Positions 32,926-41,041 of a stretch of DNA of 43,295 nt are shown one piece after another. The number at the start of each line of letters is the position of its first letter. The first letter of the stretch is position 1. The position numbers and the translations under genes were made by a program. Where the stretch lies: positions 1 to 43,295 of the IMG/VR virus record IMGVR_UViG_3300031999_004042. One strand, written 5' to 3'. Under the pieces are notes generated by a model. It searched no databases. It worked only from the letters and a program-made list of their open reading frames with translations, and was not told the DNA's origin. The stretch comes from a virus.

Positions 32926-32959
32926 AAAAATCCGGGGACAGGAACCCTCCGGTCCCCGG
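32926..32959 (-). terminator. Intrinsic terminator after the capsid gene block
   Basis: CCGGGGAC (32959-32952 on the minus strand) pairs with GTCCCCGG (32939-32932), giving an 8-bp stem with a 12-base loop, followed by an A and T5. Confidence 0.8.
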
Positions 32960-32975
32960 GTATTAACTTTTCAGG

Positions 32976-33296
32976 CTAAGCAGTAGCCAACGTGGTCGCC
33001 GCAGTGTAAATACCCACTACGCCGTAATCCACGGTATTGAACACGGTCTTCTGAACGCCGAAGATCGCTCCGCAAGAGATACCCCACTGGTTGCCGTCTT
33101 TAATGTTCACTAAGGTTCGCGACACCTTAGCCGCTTTTTCAGCCGCCCATACTTTCATATGGGAACAGACTATATCATCACCCGTTCTGGGTGCAAGGCG
33201 CTTCGAGCCGCTTGGCTCTACGTCGTTTCCGACTAGTCGTTGAGCTTTGCTGTTGATTTTATTACCATAAATAGAAATCATGGTATTTGTCCTCAT
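32976..33296 (-). CDS. Small head-associated protein candidate
   Basis: The 106-residue protein has a basic N-terminal part ('YGNKINSKAQRLVGNDVEPSGSKR') and a Gly/Thr-rich C-terminus ('VDYGVVGIYTAATTLATA'). It immediately follows the major capsid gene. ATG 33296 has a TAAGG SD, 6 bases upstream; ATG 33281 is an alternative that would shorten it by five residues. Capsid accessory function is likely from position only. Confidence 0.5.
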   Translation of the reverse strand: MRTNTMISIYGNKINSKAQRLVGNDVEPSGSKRLAPRTGDDIVCSHMKVWAAEKAAKVSRTLVNIKDGNQWGISCGAIFGVQKTVFNTVDYGVVGIYTAATTLATA

Positions 33297-33304
33297 CAAC
33301 AACC

Positions 33305-34279
33305 TTAGTTCAGGATTGCCGTCGGCGCTACCGTTACGGTTTTCCCTGAATTCACCTTGTTATTCAATATGTCTTCCGACATAAGGGACCTACGATTTAA
33401 GTCAAATTCCTCTTCAACCCAAGTGGAGTTCTTGCCCCAGGCGATAACGCCGGCTTGCTGACCGCAAAGAACAGCTACCGCGCAGGCTTGCGAGGGCGTA
33501 TAGGTGTAAACGTACTCATGTTCGTGGATGATCAGGCCGTCCCACACGCCGGCCGCGCCGGAGAACAGGGGATTGTCTTCACCACGAGTATTGGCGTCTC
33601 TTTGCGCCTGGGCCCACACAGGGTCCAGTTTCAAGTCAGCCAACTGGTACGGGTGCATGATCACGACGTAATGCGGCTTACCGTTGATTTTCAACGGACG
33701 GATCTTCGGGGAGGCCAACATCGCCATTTGTTTGGCGCGATAGAGCACCTTGGTGTCCATCTTCATCGCGGCCGTTAAATCCGTGTCAGCGGCTACGCCG
33801 CCGGCAAAGACTTTACGGGTAGAAGCGTGAACCGCGGGAGTGTTGGAAAACGTGCTGGAAGCCTTACCGCAAAGTTTGTCCAACAATTCCTGGTCAAGCC
33901 GTTCCGCCCACCAGTCGCCGAGACGTTCTTTAGCGGAAGTCCTCATCTTGTACGCGCTCTGCTTCTCGTCCATACGTCCTTTCAGGCGCACGGCGTGGCG
34001 AAGCTGGTCGATCTCGACCGTCTCTTGGTAATCGGTCATGCTCTCTTCGTTGCCTTCAAGTTCGCTGTCCCCGGTAGTACCCGCGCCGGACAGTTTCATC
34101 CCTAGGCCGAAGGTGACCTTGGAACCCGGGTTGGCCGACAAATCGGTCAATTCGTGTATCATGGAACTTTCGCCGGAACCGATAAATTTCTGCATAAACA
34201 GGTTATCGCGCACATCGGCGAATAAAGTCTTTCTCCATAGTTCGTTCCTTAACGCGCTGTTCGTAACTGTCAAAGCCAT
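33305..34279 (-). CDS. Major capsid protein, N4-gp56 type
   Basis: The 324-residue protein matches the N4-gp56 or DUF4043 (PF13252-like) capsid family by its start ('RNELWRKTLFADVRDNLFMQKFIG'), the central 'VEIDQLRHAVRLKGRMDEKQS', 'LGDWWAERLDQELLDKLCG', 'HYVVIMHPYQLADLKLD' and 'FDLNRRSLMSEDIL'. It follows a scaffold-like gene and a P22-type portal, the canonical head order. It should be the most strongly expressed gene, and terminators follow two genes later. Confidence 0.85.
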   Translation of the reverse strand: MALTVTNSALRNELWRKTLFADVRDNLFMQKFIGSGESSMIHELTDLSANPGSKVTFGLGMKLSGAGTTGDSELEGNEESMTDYQETVEIDQLRHAVRLKGRMDEKQSAYKMRTSAKERLGDWWAERLDQELLDKLCGKASSTFSNTPAVHASTRKVFAGGVAADTDLTAAMKMDTKVLYRAKQMAMLASPKIRPLKINGKPHYVVIMHPYQLADLKLDPVWAQAQRDANTRGEDNPLFSGAAGVWDGLIIHEHEYVYTYTPSQACAVAVLCGQQAGVIAWGKNSTWVEEEFDLNRRSLMSEDILNNKVNSGKTVTVAPTAILN

Positions 34280-34294
34280 ATTTTCCTCTTAGGT

Positions 34295-35407
34295 TCAGGC
34301 CCCAAAGCGTTTCAAGAATTTGTCCCGCTTGGCCTTCGGCAATCTGGAAAATTCGCGCTCTTCCATTTTGGCGATGTCTTTAAGTTCCATCTCGTCGTCG
34401 GAAAGAGGCGCGTCCGTGCCGCCCCCGCCTGACCCCGTAGTTTTTGGACGGTTTTTGTTTTCTTCGATCCTTTGCTCTTCCGCGGACGGCGCGGGAGCAG
34501 TAGAGGCGGCAGGCTTTTTGCCTAACCGCACTCGCGTTTTATTTATCACCTTGTCGAAACGCGGGTCGCTCTTGAGGATATGATACATCTTGACGGCCGG
34601 GTTCTCGCCGTTTTGGTAGGCTTTACCGACTTCGTTCAAGTAGTCAGGATTGTTTTGAAAATCCAACTCTTGAGCGGAAGCAAGAACTTCATCGGCGTCG
34701 TCATAAAGAAGCTGACACTCGCGCCCGCAGGCTTTTAAATAGCGCTCTTCCTGCGACCGGGCTTGGTGAACCGCGGTCTGTTGCTGCGATTTCTTAACGT
34801 CCAATTCCCGCTGTTTAGCGAGAGCTTTATTGAAATCGGCAACCGTGATGAACTCATCCGGTTCTTTGCCGGCGAAGGGACCGTCGTCCGTGGACGGCGC
34901 GGCTGGTTCCACTTTGGCCGCCCGTTCCTGGGCCAGCTTAAACCGCGCTCCGTCGCGTTCCACTTCCGCGGCCTGGGCGCGCCGGCGCTGGCGTTTGGCT
35001 TCCCAGTAAAGCGCCTGCTCGTTTTTGTTGAACTTGCGCAAATCTACGTCCTGTTCCGGTTTCTCTAACTCATCTTTTACGCCTTGCGACAAAGTATTCT
35101 CGTCGAGAGGCGCTGCCGGTACTACCGGAGCGGGCGCCGCGGGTGCCGCCGAAACTGCCGGTTTCGGGGTTTCTTTTTTGACTTCATCAGTCTTGACCCC
35201 CGCCGCGGGCTTTTCCTTGGCCGCGGGCGCTTCCGGCGGTTCATCGTCGGCCGGCGGTTCGTTTTCGCCCGGCACTTCGATCTCCACCCGTTCCTCGTTC
35301 GGCACGCTCATTATCTCTTTTTCTTCTTCGGGCGTGAACTGTTCGCCCTTCTCTAACTTGATCTGTAGATCCTCCAACCCTTTTCCATCCAAAACTATCT
35401 TAGCCAT
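34295..35407 (-). CDS. Scaffolding protein candidate
   Basis: The 370-residue protein is highly charged and low complexity: an acidic N-terminal stretch, a Pro/Ala linker (residues 50-105), then a long helical region (110-210, 'KFNKNEQALYWEAKRQRRRAQAAEVERDG'). The C-terminus is basic and helical ('EFSRLPKAKRDKFLKRFGA'). This is the usual composition of P22-like scaffolds, whose C-terminal helix-turn-helix contacts the capsid. It lies between portal and capsid genes. The family is inferred from order and composition. Confidence 0.7.
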   Translation of the reverse strand: MAKIVLDGKGLEDLQIKLEKGEQFTPEEEKEIMSVPNEERVEIEVPGENEPPADDEPPEAPAAKEKPAAGVKTDEVKKETPKPAVSAAPAAPAPVVPAAPLDENTLSQGVKDELEKPEQDVDLRKFNKNEQALYWEAKRQRRRAQAAEVERDGARFKLAQERAAKVEPAAPSTDDGPFAGKEPDEFITVADFNKALAKQRELDVKKSQQQTAVHQARSQEERYLKACGRECQLLYDDADEVLASAQELDFQNNPDYLNEVGKAYQNGENPAVKMYHILKSDPRFDKVINKTRVRLGKKPAASTAPAPSAEEQRIEENKNRPKTTGSGGGGTDAPLSDDEMELKDIAKMEEREFSRLPKAKRDKFLKRFGA

Positions 35408-35419
35408 TTTGCCTCCACC

Positions 35420-37414
35420 TTACCGCCCCGGGAGTTGCGGTATCGCCGGTTGTGGTGTTTGCGCCGGAGCTCCCGAGTGCCCGGCCACGACGGTCTTCGC
35501 CGCCAATTCCGCCTGTTGCGCGGCTATCGCCGCCTGGCGCGTCTGCGCTATCGCGTCTTTGACTTCTTTAGAGTTCTCGATCTCCATGTAATCCACCAAC
35601 AACTCGGGCGGTAAGTACTGGCCCGCCGGGGTCTTGGCTAACTCGATAAGCTGCCCGAAGATCTCGGACCGGATACTGGACGTGTTGTCAGCCTCGGCTA
35701 CGACCAGATCGTATTTCGCGTCTTTGATCATCTGCAAGTATGCCGCCAACTTGCCTTCATCCAACTGGTTGATCCGCATATACTGCGTGCCGATGACTTT
35801 GCCGAGCTTACGTGCCGAGAACAAAAGCGGCATTATGCCGACCAGGAATTTGCCCATCACTTCTTTGGTGTAGCGGTAATTGTGAAATATCCGCACCAGG
35901 GCCGTGACCGCTTGGCGTATCCGCAGCCCGATAGCCTTACCGGAAGTGGTCTTGTCGGCGATACCCAAAAGGTCGGGGTTGATGTTAGAGATCTGTTTGA
36001 ACTCTTCGTCAGCCGACTGCTCGCGCAGTAAGTGACCCTGCGCCGGCATGACCGGTTGTATCTGTTCCAGTTTGGTCCCCGGCGTTTGTCGCAGGACCAC
36101 GCCCGGCGAAGACCCCAGTTTTTTAAGTTCCTGCCAGCCGGGTTCCGAAAGCGCGTTCTCGTCGCCTTTCCAGCCGCTATGCGCGCTGGTGTTGAGGATA
36201 TGCAGATACTGCGACTTGGCTTTGTTCTTCTCGCGCTGCGGGTCTTTTAACGGCCGGGTCACGCCCATAGCCTTTAACTCTTCCGTCTCGGCGCTGGGCG
36301 ACCAGTCGGCGATAAACCGGAAGAACGGGTACATCGTGGTGTAAGGCTCAAACGGCGATTTAGCGTCCAGGAGGATATGGCCGCAGACCCGGATAGCTAC
36401 CCACATTTCCGGCACCTTACGGTCAAAGACTTTCGGCGCTTTCCAGTTCCGGTCGGGTATTTGCAGGACCGGCGGCATACCGGGCAGCTGCGGCGCCCCG
36501 GACGACTTCGGCTGCAGGGACGCCGCGTACCGTTCGGCTTCTTCCCTGGTCTCGAACTTTATCGCCTCGCCGTCCTGAACGATAAAATATTTCACGACCA
36601 TCTTTTTGCGCCAGTATTCTTTGACGGTCAACGGCATATCCATGTCGAACTCGGGCTCGGCGATCCGGGTGCCTTCGACGCTGCGTCCGCCCGGCCGGTT
36701 GCCGTAATCGTCTTCCTCGCCCAAAACGCTTACGTTATCAACGGCCGTGTCGTTATCCACCGTGAAACCTTTTATCGCCTTTTCTTTCTTGGGAAAAAGC
36801 TCGATGAGTTTAGCCTTGGTGTAAGTGCAGACCTTAAAGACATAGCCGGCGTCTTCGTTGATGTCGTATTCCACAGAGTCCGGGTCGACGTAAATTTGCC
36901 AGGGTTTCAGGTGCAGCCAGCGTATCTCGCCGAATATCGGGTCGCGGTCATAGCCCAACACCGCTTCCAGCCAACCTTTACCGCAGGCGCACCCGTCGTC
37001 GAACTGGTACCCCTGTTTGTAAGTGAACTTGCCGACCTTATCGCAAAACAGGAAAGCCCGGTCGAACACTTCGGTAAATATTTTGTCTTCCTGGCCTTCG
37101 GGCGACACTTTCAGGCGGGACGAGTTCTCGCGGTGATAGCCGGCCACCACGTTTATCAGCGGCCGTATGCGGTTAAACACCAACGCCGGGCGCTTCTGGT
37201 CCTCCAGCGCCGCCTTCTCGTCCTCGCTCCACTGTTCGCCCAGGGTAAAGGCGTAGTCTTCCTTGGCGGTCTCTACCCAGTCTTTATGGTATTTGTAAGC
37301 GTAATTAAAGCGCTGGCTGATCTCGCGGTTAAGCGTTCCGTCGCCGGTATCGGGAGCGTCGTCCGGAAACCGCGCCGCCGGGTCCAGGTCCATATCAGTT
37401 TTAAGTTCGGCCAT
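35420..37414 (-). CDS. Portal protein, P22-like
   Basis: The 664-residue protein matches P22-type portals in length and in segments such as 'RPALVFNRIRPLINVVAGYHRENSSRLK', 'DPIFGEIRWLHLKPWQIYVDPDS', 'YTKEVMGKFLVGIMPLLFSARK' and 'RMNQLDEGKL'-like helices. The C-terminus is a long Ala/Gln-rich helix (AIAAQQAELAAKT) resembling portal barrel helices. It sits directly after the large terminase gene, the canonical order. SD GAGGAGTT. Confidence 0.8.
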   Translation of the reverse strand: MAELKTDMDLDPAARFPDDAPDTGDGTLNREISQRFNYAYKYHKDWVETAKEDYAFTLGEQWSEDEKAALEDQKRPALVFNRIRPLINVVAGYHRENSSRLKVSPEGQEDKIFTEVFDRAFLFCDKVGKFTYKQGYQFDDGCACGKGWLEAVLGYDRDPIFGEIRWLHLKPWQIYVDPDSVEYDINEDAGYVFKVCTYTKAKLIELFPKKEKAIKGFTVDNDTAVDNVSVLGEEDDYGNRPGGRSVEGTRIAEPEFDMDMPLTVKEYWRKKMVVKYFIVQDGEAIKFETREEAERYAASLQPKSSGAPQLPGMPPVLQIPDRNWKAPKVFDRKVPEMWVAIRVCGHILLDAKSPFEPYTTMYPFFRFIADWSPSAETEELKAMGVTRPLKDPQREKNKAKSQYLHILNTSAHSGWKGDENALSEPGWQELKKLGSSPGVVLRQTPGTKLEQIQPVMPAQGHLLREQSADEEFKQISNINPDLLGIADKTTSGKAIGLRIRQAVTALVRIFHNYRYTKEVMGKFLVGIMPLLFSARKLGKVIGTQYMRINQLDEGKLAAYLQMIKDAKYDLVVAEADNTSSIRSEIFGQLIELAKTPAGQYLPPELLVDYMEIENSKEVKDAIAQTRQAAIAAQQAELAAKTVVAGHSGAPAQTPQPAIPQLPGR

Positions 37415-37426
37415 ATTTAACTCCTC

Positions 37427-38845
37427 TCACGCGCACATCGCGCTTTCGACCATCGTCTCGACCGTTTCGTTGCGGTTAAAACTGCGGTCCCACCGGCTCT
37501 TGGCCTTTAAAGGCCGGGCGTCTTTAAGCGCCCACAAACCGTACACCCAGGCGTCCGCCCGGTCAGGCGAACGGCTGATATTATCTTTCGTCTTGTTCTT
37601 GGGTTCCAGTATTATCCAACCCTCGGCGCTGGGCGGCTTGAACTTCACCGCGGTGATCTGCCGGCGCAGTTCCTCGTCCTCCGGGTAGGCCACGTTCTTC
37701 TCCTGCACCTGCTCCAGCGCGTACCACCACAACTCGGTGCGTTTGTTGCCGAACTTCTCCGTTCCGGCTTTCTCGGCGCTGGAAATGGACTTGATCTCGG
37801 CTTTCGGCAGCAGCCGCCGCAGCGCGTAAATGATCTCGCCGCCTATCCCCACGCTGTCAATGCCGATAACGTCCGTCTGCCACTTGATCATCACCGACGC
37901 TATCCGGGCCGCGGCCTTATCAGTGTCGCGCTCGCCCACCATGATCACCTGGTCCACTATCCGCCCGTTCTCGAGAATGTACGTCACGCACTCGTCCCCG
38001 CCAAGGCTCGGGTCGCACCCGGCCGCCCGCCTGGTTTCGGGAATGTGCCGCTTGATGTCTCTAAGCGCCGAAAGCATGTTGCCGGTAATCAGGATATAAT
38101 TCCCCTGCACGCCCGACCAGTCGCCGTCCAGGTAAGCCGCCAGAAGTTGAGGCGAGTATTTAAAAGCGTCCCGCAACCGGGCAACGTACCCGGCCGGTAA
38201 GTGTTCGTTATCCGTAGGCAACGCCGGCACGTAATGGTACCCCGACCGGGGGCTCTCGATAAAATCCTGTTTCAGCCAGCAGTCCGCCGGGTTAGCCGTG
38301 TACAGTTCTTTGTAGGGCGGCGTGATACCGCGGCAAGTCAATCGCAGCGCTGCCTGCAAAACGTCTATATCCGACCTGACCGTTTCCTCCGCCTGGTCCA
38401 CCCCGATAAACGCCAGTTCCATCGAGTTGAACTTGTTGATGTTCTCCCGGTCGTCCAACCCGCCGTAAAACAGTTTCGACGCCCCGCCAAACAGTATTAT
38501 CTCTTTCGCCTGCTCCCTGATCGTGTAGTACTGGTACGGTATCAACTTCTTCCACGTCTCTAACGTAGTCTTAACGAAATCCACGCCCTGCTTCCTGCCG
38601 ATAAACCCCAGCGGTAACGGGTTAGGCGCCGGGAACAACCCGAACAGTTCAGTCAGATACTTGCTCCACTCCAACACCCACCAGCAGAAGAGAAAACTCT
38701 TGCCCCCTCCCTTCGCCCCGCCGTACATCACCTTCAACTCCTTGTCCTTGTCCATCAACAGACCCCAAGCCTGGCTCTGCCTGGACGTCAGACTTACTAC
38801 CACGTCGCCCGGTTTTACTCCTGCTTTCTTCTTCCCCTGCGCCAC
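37427..38845 (-). CDS. terL: Terminase large subunit
   Basis: The 472-residue protein has Walker A GGAKGGGKS (42-50), Walker B LAFIGVDQAEE (144-154) and a C-terminal nuclease domain with acidic residues D278 ('CDPSLGGDE'), D330 ('GIDSVGIGG') and D431 ('DRADAW'). This is the complete DNA-packaging motor with headful nuclease. GTG 38845 is preferred because of GGAGG 6 bases upstream; GTG 38857 would add four residues. It overlaps the upstream small gene by 31 bases. Confidence 0.85.
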   Translation of the reverse strand: MAQGKKKAGVKPGDVVVSLTSRQSQAWGLLMDKDKELKVMYGGAKGGGKSFLFCWWVLEWSKYLTELFGLFPAPNPLPLGFIGRKQGVDFVKTTLETWKKLIPYQYYTIREQAKEIILFGGASKLFYGGLDDRENINKFNSMELAFIGVDQAEETVRSDIDVLQAALRLTCRGITPPYKELYTANPADCWLKQDFIESPRSGYHYVPALPTDNEHLPAGYVARLRDAFKYSPQLLAAYLDGDWSGVQGNYILITGNMLSALRDIKRHIPETRRAAGCDPSLGGDECVTYILENGRIVDQVIMVGERDTDKAAARIASVMIKWQTDVIGIDSVGIGGEIIYALRRLLPKAEIKSISSAEKAGTEKFGNKRTELWWYALEQVQEKNVAYPEDEELRRQITAVKFKPPSAEGWIILEPKNKTKDNISRSPDRADAWVYGLWALKDARPLKAKSRWDRSFNRNETVETMVESAMCA

Positions 38846-38976
38846 AATACCCTCCACGCCATCCCGATACGTTCCCCAGCCCCCATGCTCTCCACAAATC
38901 CCCAGAAACCGTTTATCATGTCTATCTCCGCCCGCCGCTGCGCCTTCCGTATCTTCTTTTCTAACCGCTCGCTCAT
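38815..38976 (-). CDS. Small basic protein between terminase subunits
   Basis: The 53-residue protein is basic and helical ('ERLEKKIRKAQRRAE') with a conserved-looking 'NGFWGFVESMGAGERIGMAWRVLWRR'. Similar tiny proteins with 'F-W-x-F-V-x-x-M-x-x-G-E-R-I-x-x-A-W' occur beside terminase genes of environmental phages. It has SD AGAGGGG. It begins at the base after the upstream stop (TAGATG) and overlaps the terminase start in another frame. The function is unknown. Confidence 0.65.
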   Translation of the reverse strand: MSERLEKKIRKAQRRAEIDMINGFWGFVESMGAGERIGMAWRVLWRRGRRKQE

Positions 38977-39132
38977 CTATACCCCTCTGTTTCGCATTAA
39001 GCCTATGCCCCTTAACGGAGAAGACCGGCCGGTAATGCCAGGATACGCCCCTTTCAACCTGCCCCCCTTTCCGTTCGATTTAGAGGCATTGGAGACTTTG
39101 GGATTTTTGGGACGTTTCATCTTTTTCGCCAC
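38977..39132 (-). CDS. Small basic protein upstream of the terminase
   Basis: The 51-residue protein is very basic (MAKKMKRPKNPKVSN..., 'RLKGAYPGITGR'). GTG 39132 has a G-rich SD (AGTGGGGGG); ATG 39120 is an alternative. Its stop is adjacent to the next gene's ATG, so the two are coupled. A DNA-binding or packaging-site role is possible from charge and position, but unproven. Confidence 0.5.
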   Translation of the reverse strand: MAKKMKRPKNPKVSNASKSNGKGGRLKGAYPGITGRSSPLRGIGLMRNRGV

Positions 39133-39289
39133 AGACCCCCCACTTGTAGAAAGGGGAGAATTGTGAGAGGGGACCTGAATTAAAGTACTTGTTCCACCCC
39201 CCTGCCTCTTAGTCCGGGTGCCATGGGGGGTACCCTCCCCTCATCATCTCCAATAGTTAACATAATGTACATTAACGGAAGCTGAACGC

Positions 39290-39883
39290 TTAACCCTTTG
39301 CGTCTGTTATGCTTACATCAATAGCCTTATCCTTATCAGTTTCATGTATCTTACTTATAGTATTGTTTGTATCTGTTTGTTTACCGTTGTTTACTTGGAT
39401 AACTATGCTGGGCATGGATGATTGACGATCTGTCTCCGGGCTGTTGTCCGTCCAACCCCATTGTGATTTAGCTATAAAAACTGACCAAGGCGCAAAAAAG
39501 TAACCGCGTAATGTCTGTTTGCTGATATAGTCCTTTAAATATTCTATAACTAGATTATGAGCAATTCTAAATCTAATGTGATTATCTATCCAACAACGAT
39601 ATAATTCCAACGAATTCAATTTTTCATCAATAATCCAATCCGTTATCGTCGGGAGCGTAGGTTTGATGGATTTAGTCAACTCACTAGCGATGACACCTTT
39701 AACAAATCGTAATAGACTAGCAGGGTGATACTCATCTTTATAATCAACTGTATTGAACTTAGACCAGGTATTTAATTGTTTTAGAGACACTGGTAAAGAG
39801 TACGCGGGTATAGCAGGTATAGTTTGACTAGACCGTAGGGACTTCCTCTTAGTTTCTAATTCAACTAGGGATACACTCATCAT
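39290..39883 (-). CDS. terS: Terminase small subunit candidate
   Basis: The 197-residue protein has a helix-rich N-terminal region ('PTLPTITDWIIDEKLNSLELYRCWI', resembling the DNA-binding part of small terminases) and a later 'FFAPWSVFIAKSQWGWTDN', close to the 'FxLKxxxGWxD' motif shared by many small terminases. It lies two small genes upstream of the large subunit. The last 50 residues are acidic or low complexity. Assignment is moderately strong; no deep match was computed. Confidence 0.65.
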   Translation of the reverse strand: MMSVSLVELETKRKSLRSSQTIPAIPAYSLPVSLKQLNTWSKFNTVDYKDEYHPASLLRFVKGVIASELTKSIKPTLPTITDWIIDEKLNSLELYRCWIDNHIRFRIAHNLVIEYLKDYISKQTLRGYFFAPWSVFIAKSQWGWTDNSPETDRQSSMPSIVIQVNNGKQTDTNNTISKIHETDKDKAIDVSITDAKG

Positions 39884-39887
39884 CTTA

Positions 39888-39917
39888 CTTATAGCACTAT
39901 ATTCTTATGTATGTCAA
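39888..39917 (-). promoter_or_regulatory. Late promoter immediately before the small terminase gene
   Basis: TTGACA (39917-39912), an 18-base spacer and TATAAG (39893-39888) end four bases before the ATG (39883). The expected start falls at or inside the start codon pair ATGATG, so the mRNA would be leaderless or nearly so. Confidence 0.55.
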
Positions 39918-39963
39918 CATTTATTACAACTATCTTACTCGAGATATATATAACGTGATGTTT

Positions 39964-39999
39964 AGTATAACGAGTATAACGAGTATAACGAGTATAACG
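39964..39999. repeat. Four exact 9-bp iterons AGTATAACG
   Basis: Four head-to-tail copies of AGTATAACG are followed at 40026-40032 by an inverted CGTTATA match. The array lies between the leftward late operon and rightward genes. Iterons with this spacing (about one helical turn) fit a replication origin or a regulator operator. Confidence 0.8.
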
Positions 40000-40194
40000 A
40001 TGATACTGTTCGTAGTAATTGGCTATCGTTATATCTTATACGAGTAATTAGGTTAAAGAGAAATAGATATATAGGGCAAAGAGAAGAGAGAAGAGGGGAA
40101 CCGGGCCAAAGCGGAACCGGGGCATAACAAAGCATGGGTCCGGATCCTATCGTCGCGCCTGGGGCTTCCTTGCCGCGTGTTTCTGGCCGCGGGG

Positions 40195-40224
40195 CCTGCC
40201 TGCCGGAGCTTTAGCGTAGGCAGG
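40195..40224. repeat. GC-rich palindrome CCTGCCT...AGGCAGG
   Basis: Perfect 7-bp arms (40195-40201 and 40218-40224) surround GCCGGAGCTTTAGCGT. It resembles small intergenic palindromic repeats I know from genomes of uncultured bacteria; this could be a host-derived trace. No T-tract follows. Confidence 0.4.
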
Positions 40225-40241
40225 GGTGAGAAATGGCTCTA

Positions 40242-40269
40242 TTGACAAGACAAGGGCTATAAATATATC
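40242..40269 (+). promoter_or_regulatory. Possible upstream rightward promoter
   Basis: TTGACA (40242-40247), a 16-base spacer and TATATC (40264-40269). It is weaker than the site downstream and may be an alternative start for the same transcript. Confidence 0.35.
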
Positions 40270-40311
40270 CTTCTCTGGTACTGCCTTATCTAACTATTTC
40301 ATCCCGAGCCC

Positions 40312-40346
40312 TTGACAGTAGCCTTCCTTATATGTTATAAAGGAAG
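40312..40346 (+). promoter_or_regulatory. Rightward promoter with an overlapping inverted repeat
   Basis: TTGACA (40312-40317), an 18-base spacer and TATAAA (40336-40341). CTTCCTT (40323-40329) and AAGGAAG (40340-40346) form an inverted repeat that overlaps the -10, so a repressor (for example the HTH protein encoded at 41442) could bind here. Confidence 0.6.
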
Positions 40347-40393
40347 AGAAGGGTGGCAGACAATATCAACCAAACAAAACCAAGGGGGGCAAG

Positions 40394-40870
40394 ATGAAAG
40401 TAAAAATGGATTATAACAGCGCAGCGAACCAAAACATTAAGGGCAAGTTTGTCGAGCGTGAAGTTTATTGCTGTTTTAGTTATGAAATGGAAAGCATTTT
40501 ACGCGCCGCAATGAATAACCCGTCCGACAAGGAATATCCGTTACCCAGCTATGACGATATAGAAAATCTATACCAATATACTTGCCCGGATTGCGGAGAA
40601 GGCTACAAGGAAGAGAGCGAAGCGAAAAGCTGTTGTAAAAGCGAGCAAGAGCCAGAGAGCGAACCGCAAGAGATTTACGAGTGGTGGATTGTATCAGAAT
40701 ATTTATATCGCAAGTTAAGAGAGCAAAACGAACCTGTTTTAGAGTGGGGCAATAATCACTATTGGGGCCGGTGCTGTACCGGGCAAGCCATCATACTTGA
40801 TGACGTAATAAGCCGTATATGCGCGGATATGGAAATATTACAAGGGCAGGTAAACGATTGGAGCAAATAA
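40394..40870 (+). CDS. Conserved phage/plasmid protein of unknown function
   Basis: The 158-residue protein has a pattern I recognise from phage and plasmid genomes: 'KFVEREVYCCFSYEMESIL', a CPDC...CC cluster (a likely zinc site), 'EIYEWWIVSEYLYRKLREQNEPVLEW' and 'YWGRCCTGQAIILDDVISRICADMEIL'. Strong SD (AAGGGGGGC). It is the first rightward gene behind the promoter. No biochemical role is known to me; early regulation or anti-host function is possible. Confidence 0.65.
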   Translation: MKVKMDYNSAANQNIKGKFVEREVYCCFSYEMESILRAAMNNPSDKEYPLPSYDDIENLYQYTCPDCGEGYKEESEAKSCCKSEQEPESEPQEIYEWWIVSEYLYRKLREQNEPVLEWGNNHYWGRCCTGQAIILDDVISRICADMEILQGQVNDWSK

Positions 40871-40872
40871 CT

Positions 40873-40888
40873 CCCGGCCAATGCCGGG
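40873..40888 (+). terminator. Short GC hairpin after the first rightward gene
   Basis: CCCGGC-CAAT-GCCGGG follows the stop codon by two bases. No T-tract follows, and the next SD (GGGAGG) lies right behind, so it is more likely a translational spacer or mRNA-stability element than a true terminator. Confidence 0.4.
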
Positions 40889-40900
40889 AAGGGAGGCTTC

Positions 40901-41032
40901 ATGACTTACTGGCAGACAGTTTTAACGATCGGCAGTATCTTCGCGCCATTCGTTTTCTGGCTATGGAACAAGCAGGCTGACGACATGGACGAACTAAAGA
41001 GGCGCAGAGATGAGGACAAGAGGCGCCTATAA
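40901..41032 (+). CDS. Tiny membrane protein with charged tail
   Basis: The 43-residue protein has one hydrophobic segment (VLTIGSIFAPFVFWLW) and a highly charged C-terminal helix ('DDMDELKRRRDEDKRR'). SD GGGAGG. Such tiny anchored proteins are common in phage early regions; lysis regulation or membrane interaction is possible. The function is unknown. Confidence 0.6.
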   Translation: MTYWQTVLTIGSIFAPFVFWLWNKQADDMDELKRRRDEDKRRL

Positions 41033-41041
41033 AGGCATAAT

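Larger units (their letters stand above)
39884..40393. other. Non-coding control region between divergent operons
   Basis: No gene fits here. The left half (to about 40070) is A/T-rich with the iteron array; the right half is GC-rich with a palindrome (40195-40224) and two rightward promoter-like sites. It separates the leftward late genes from the rightward genes starting at 40394, as expected of a replication or regulatory locus. Confidence 0.7.

Noticed and set aside
39180-39272. A possible 30-residue leftward frame between the small terminase gene and the small basic gene
   Set aside because: No SD and no similarity that I recognise; the region may rather hold a packaging site.
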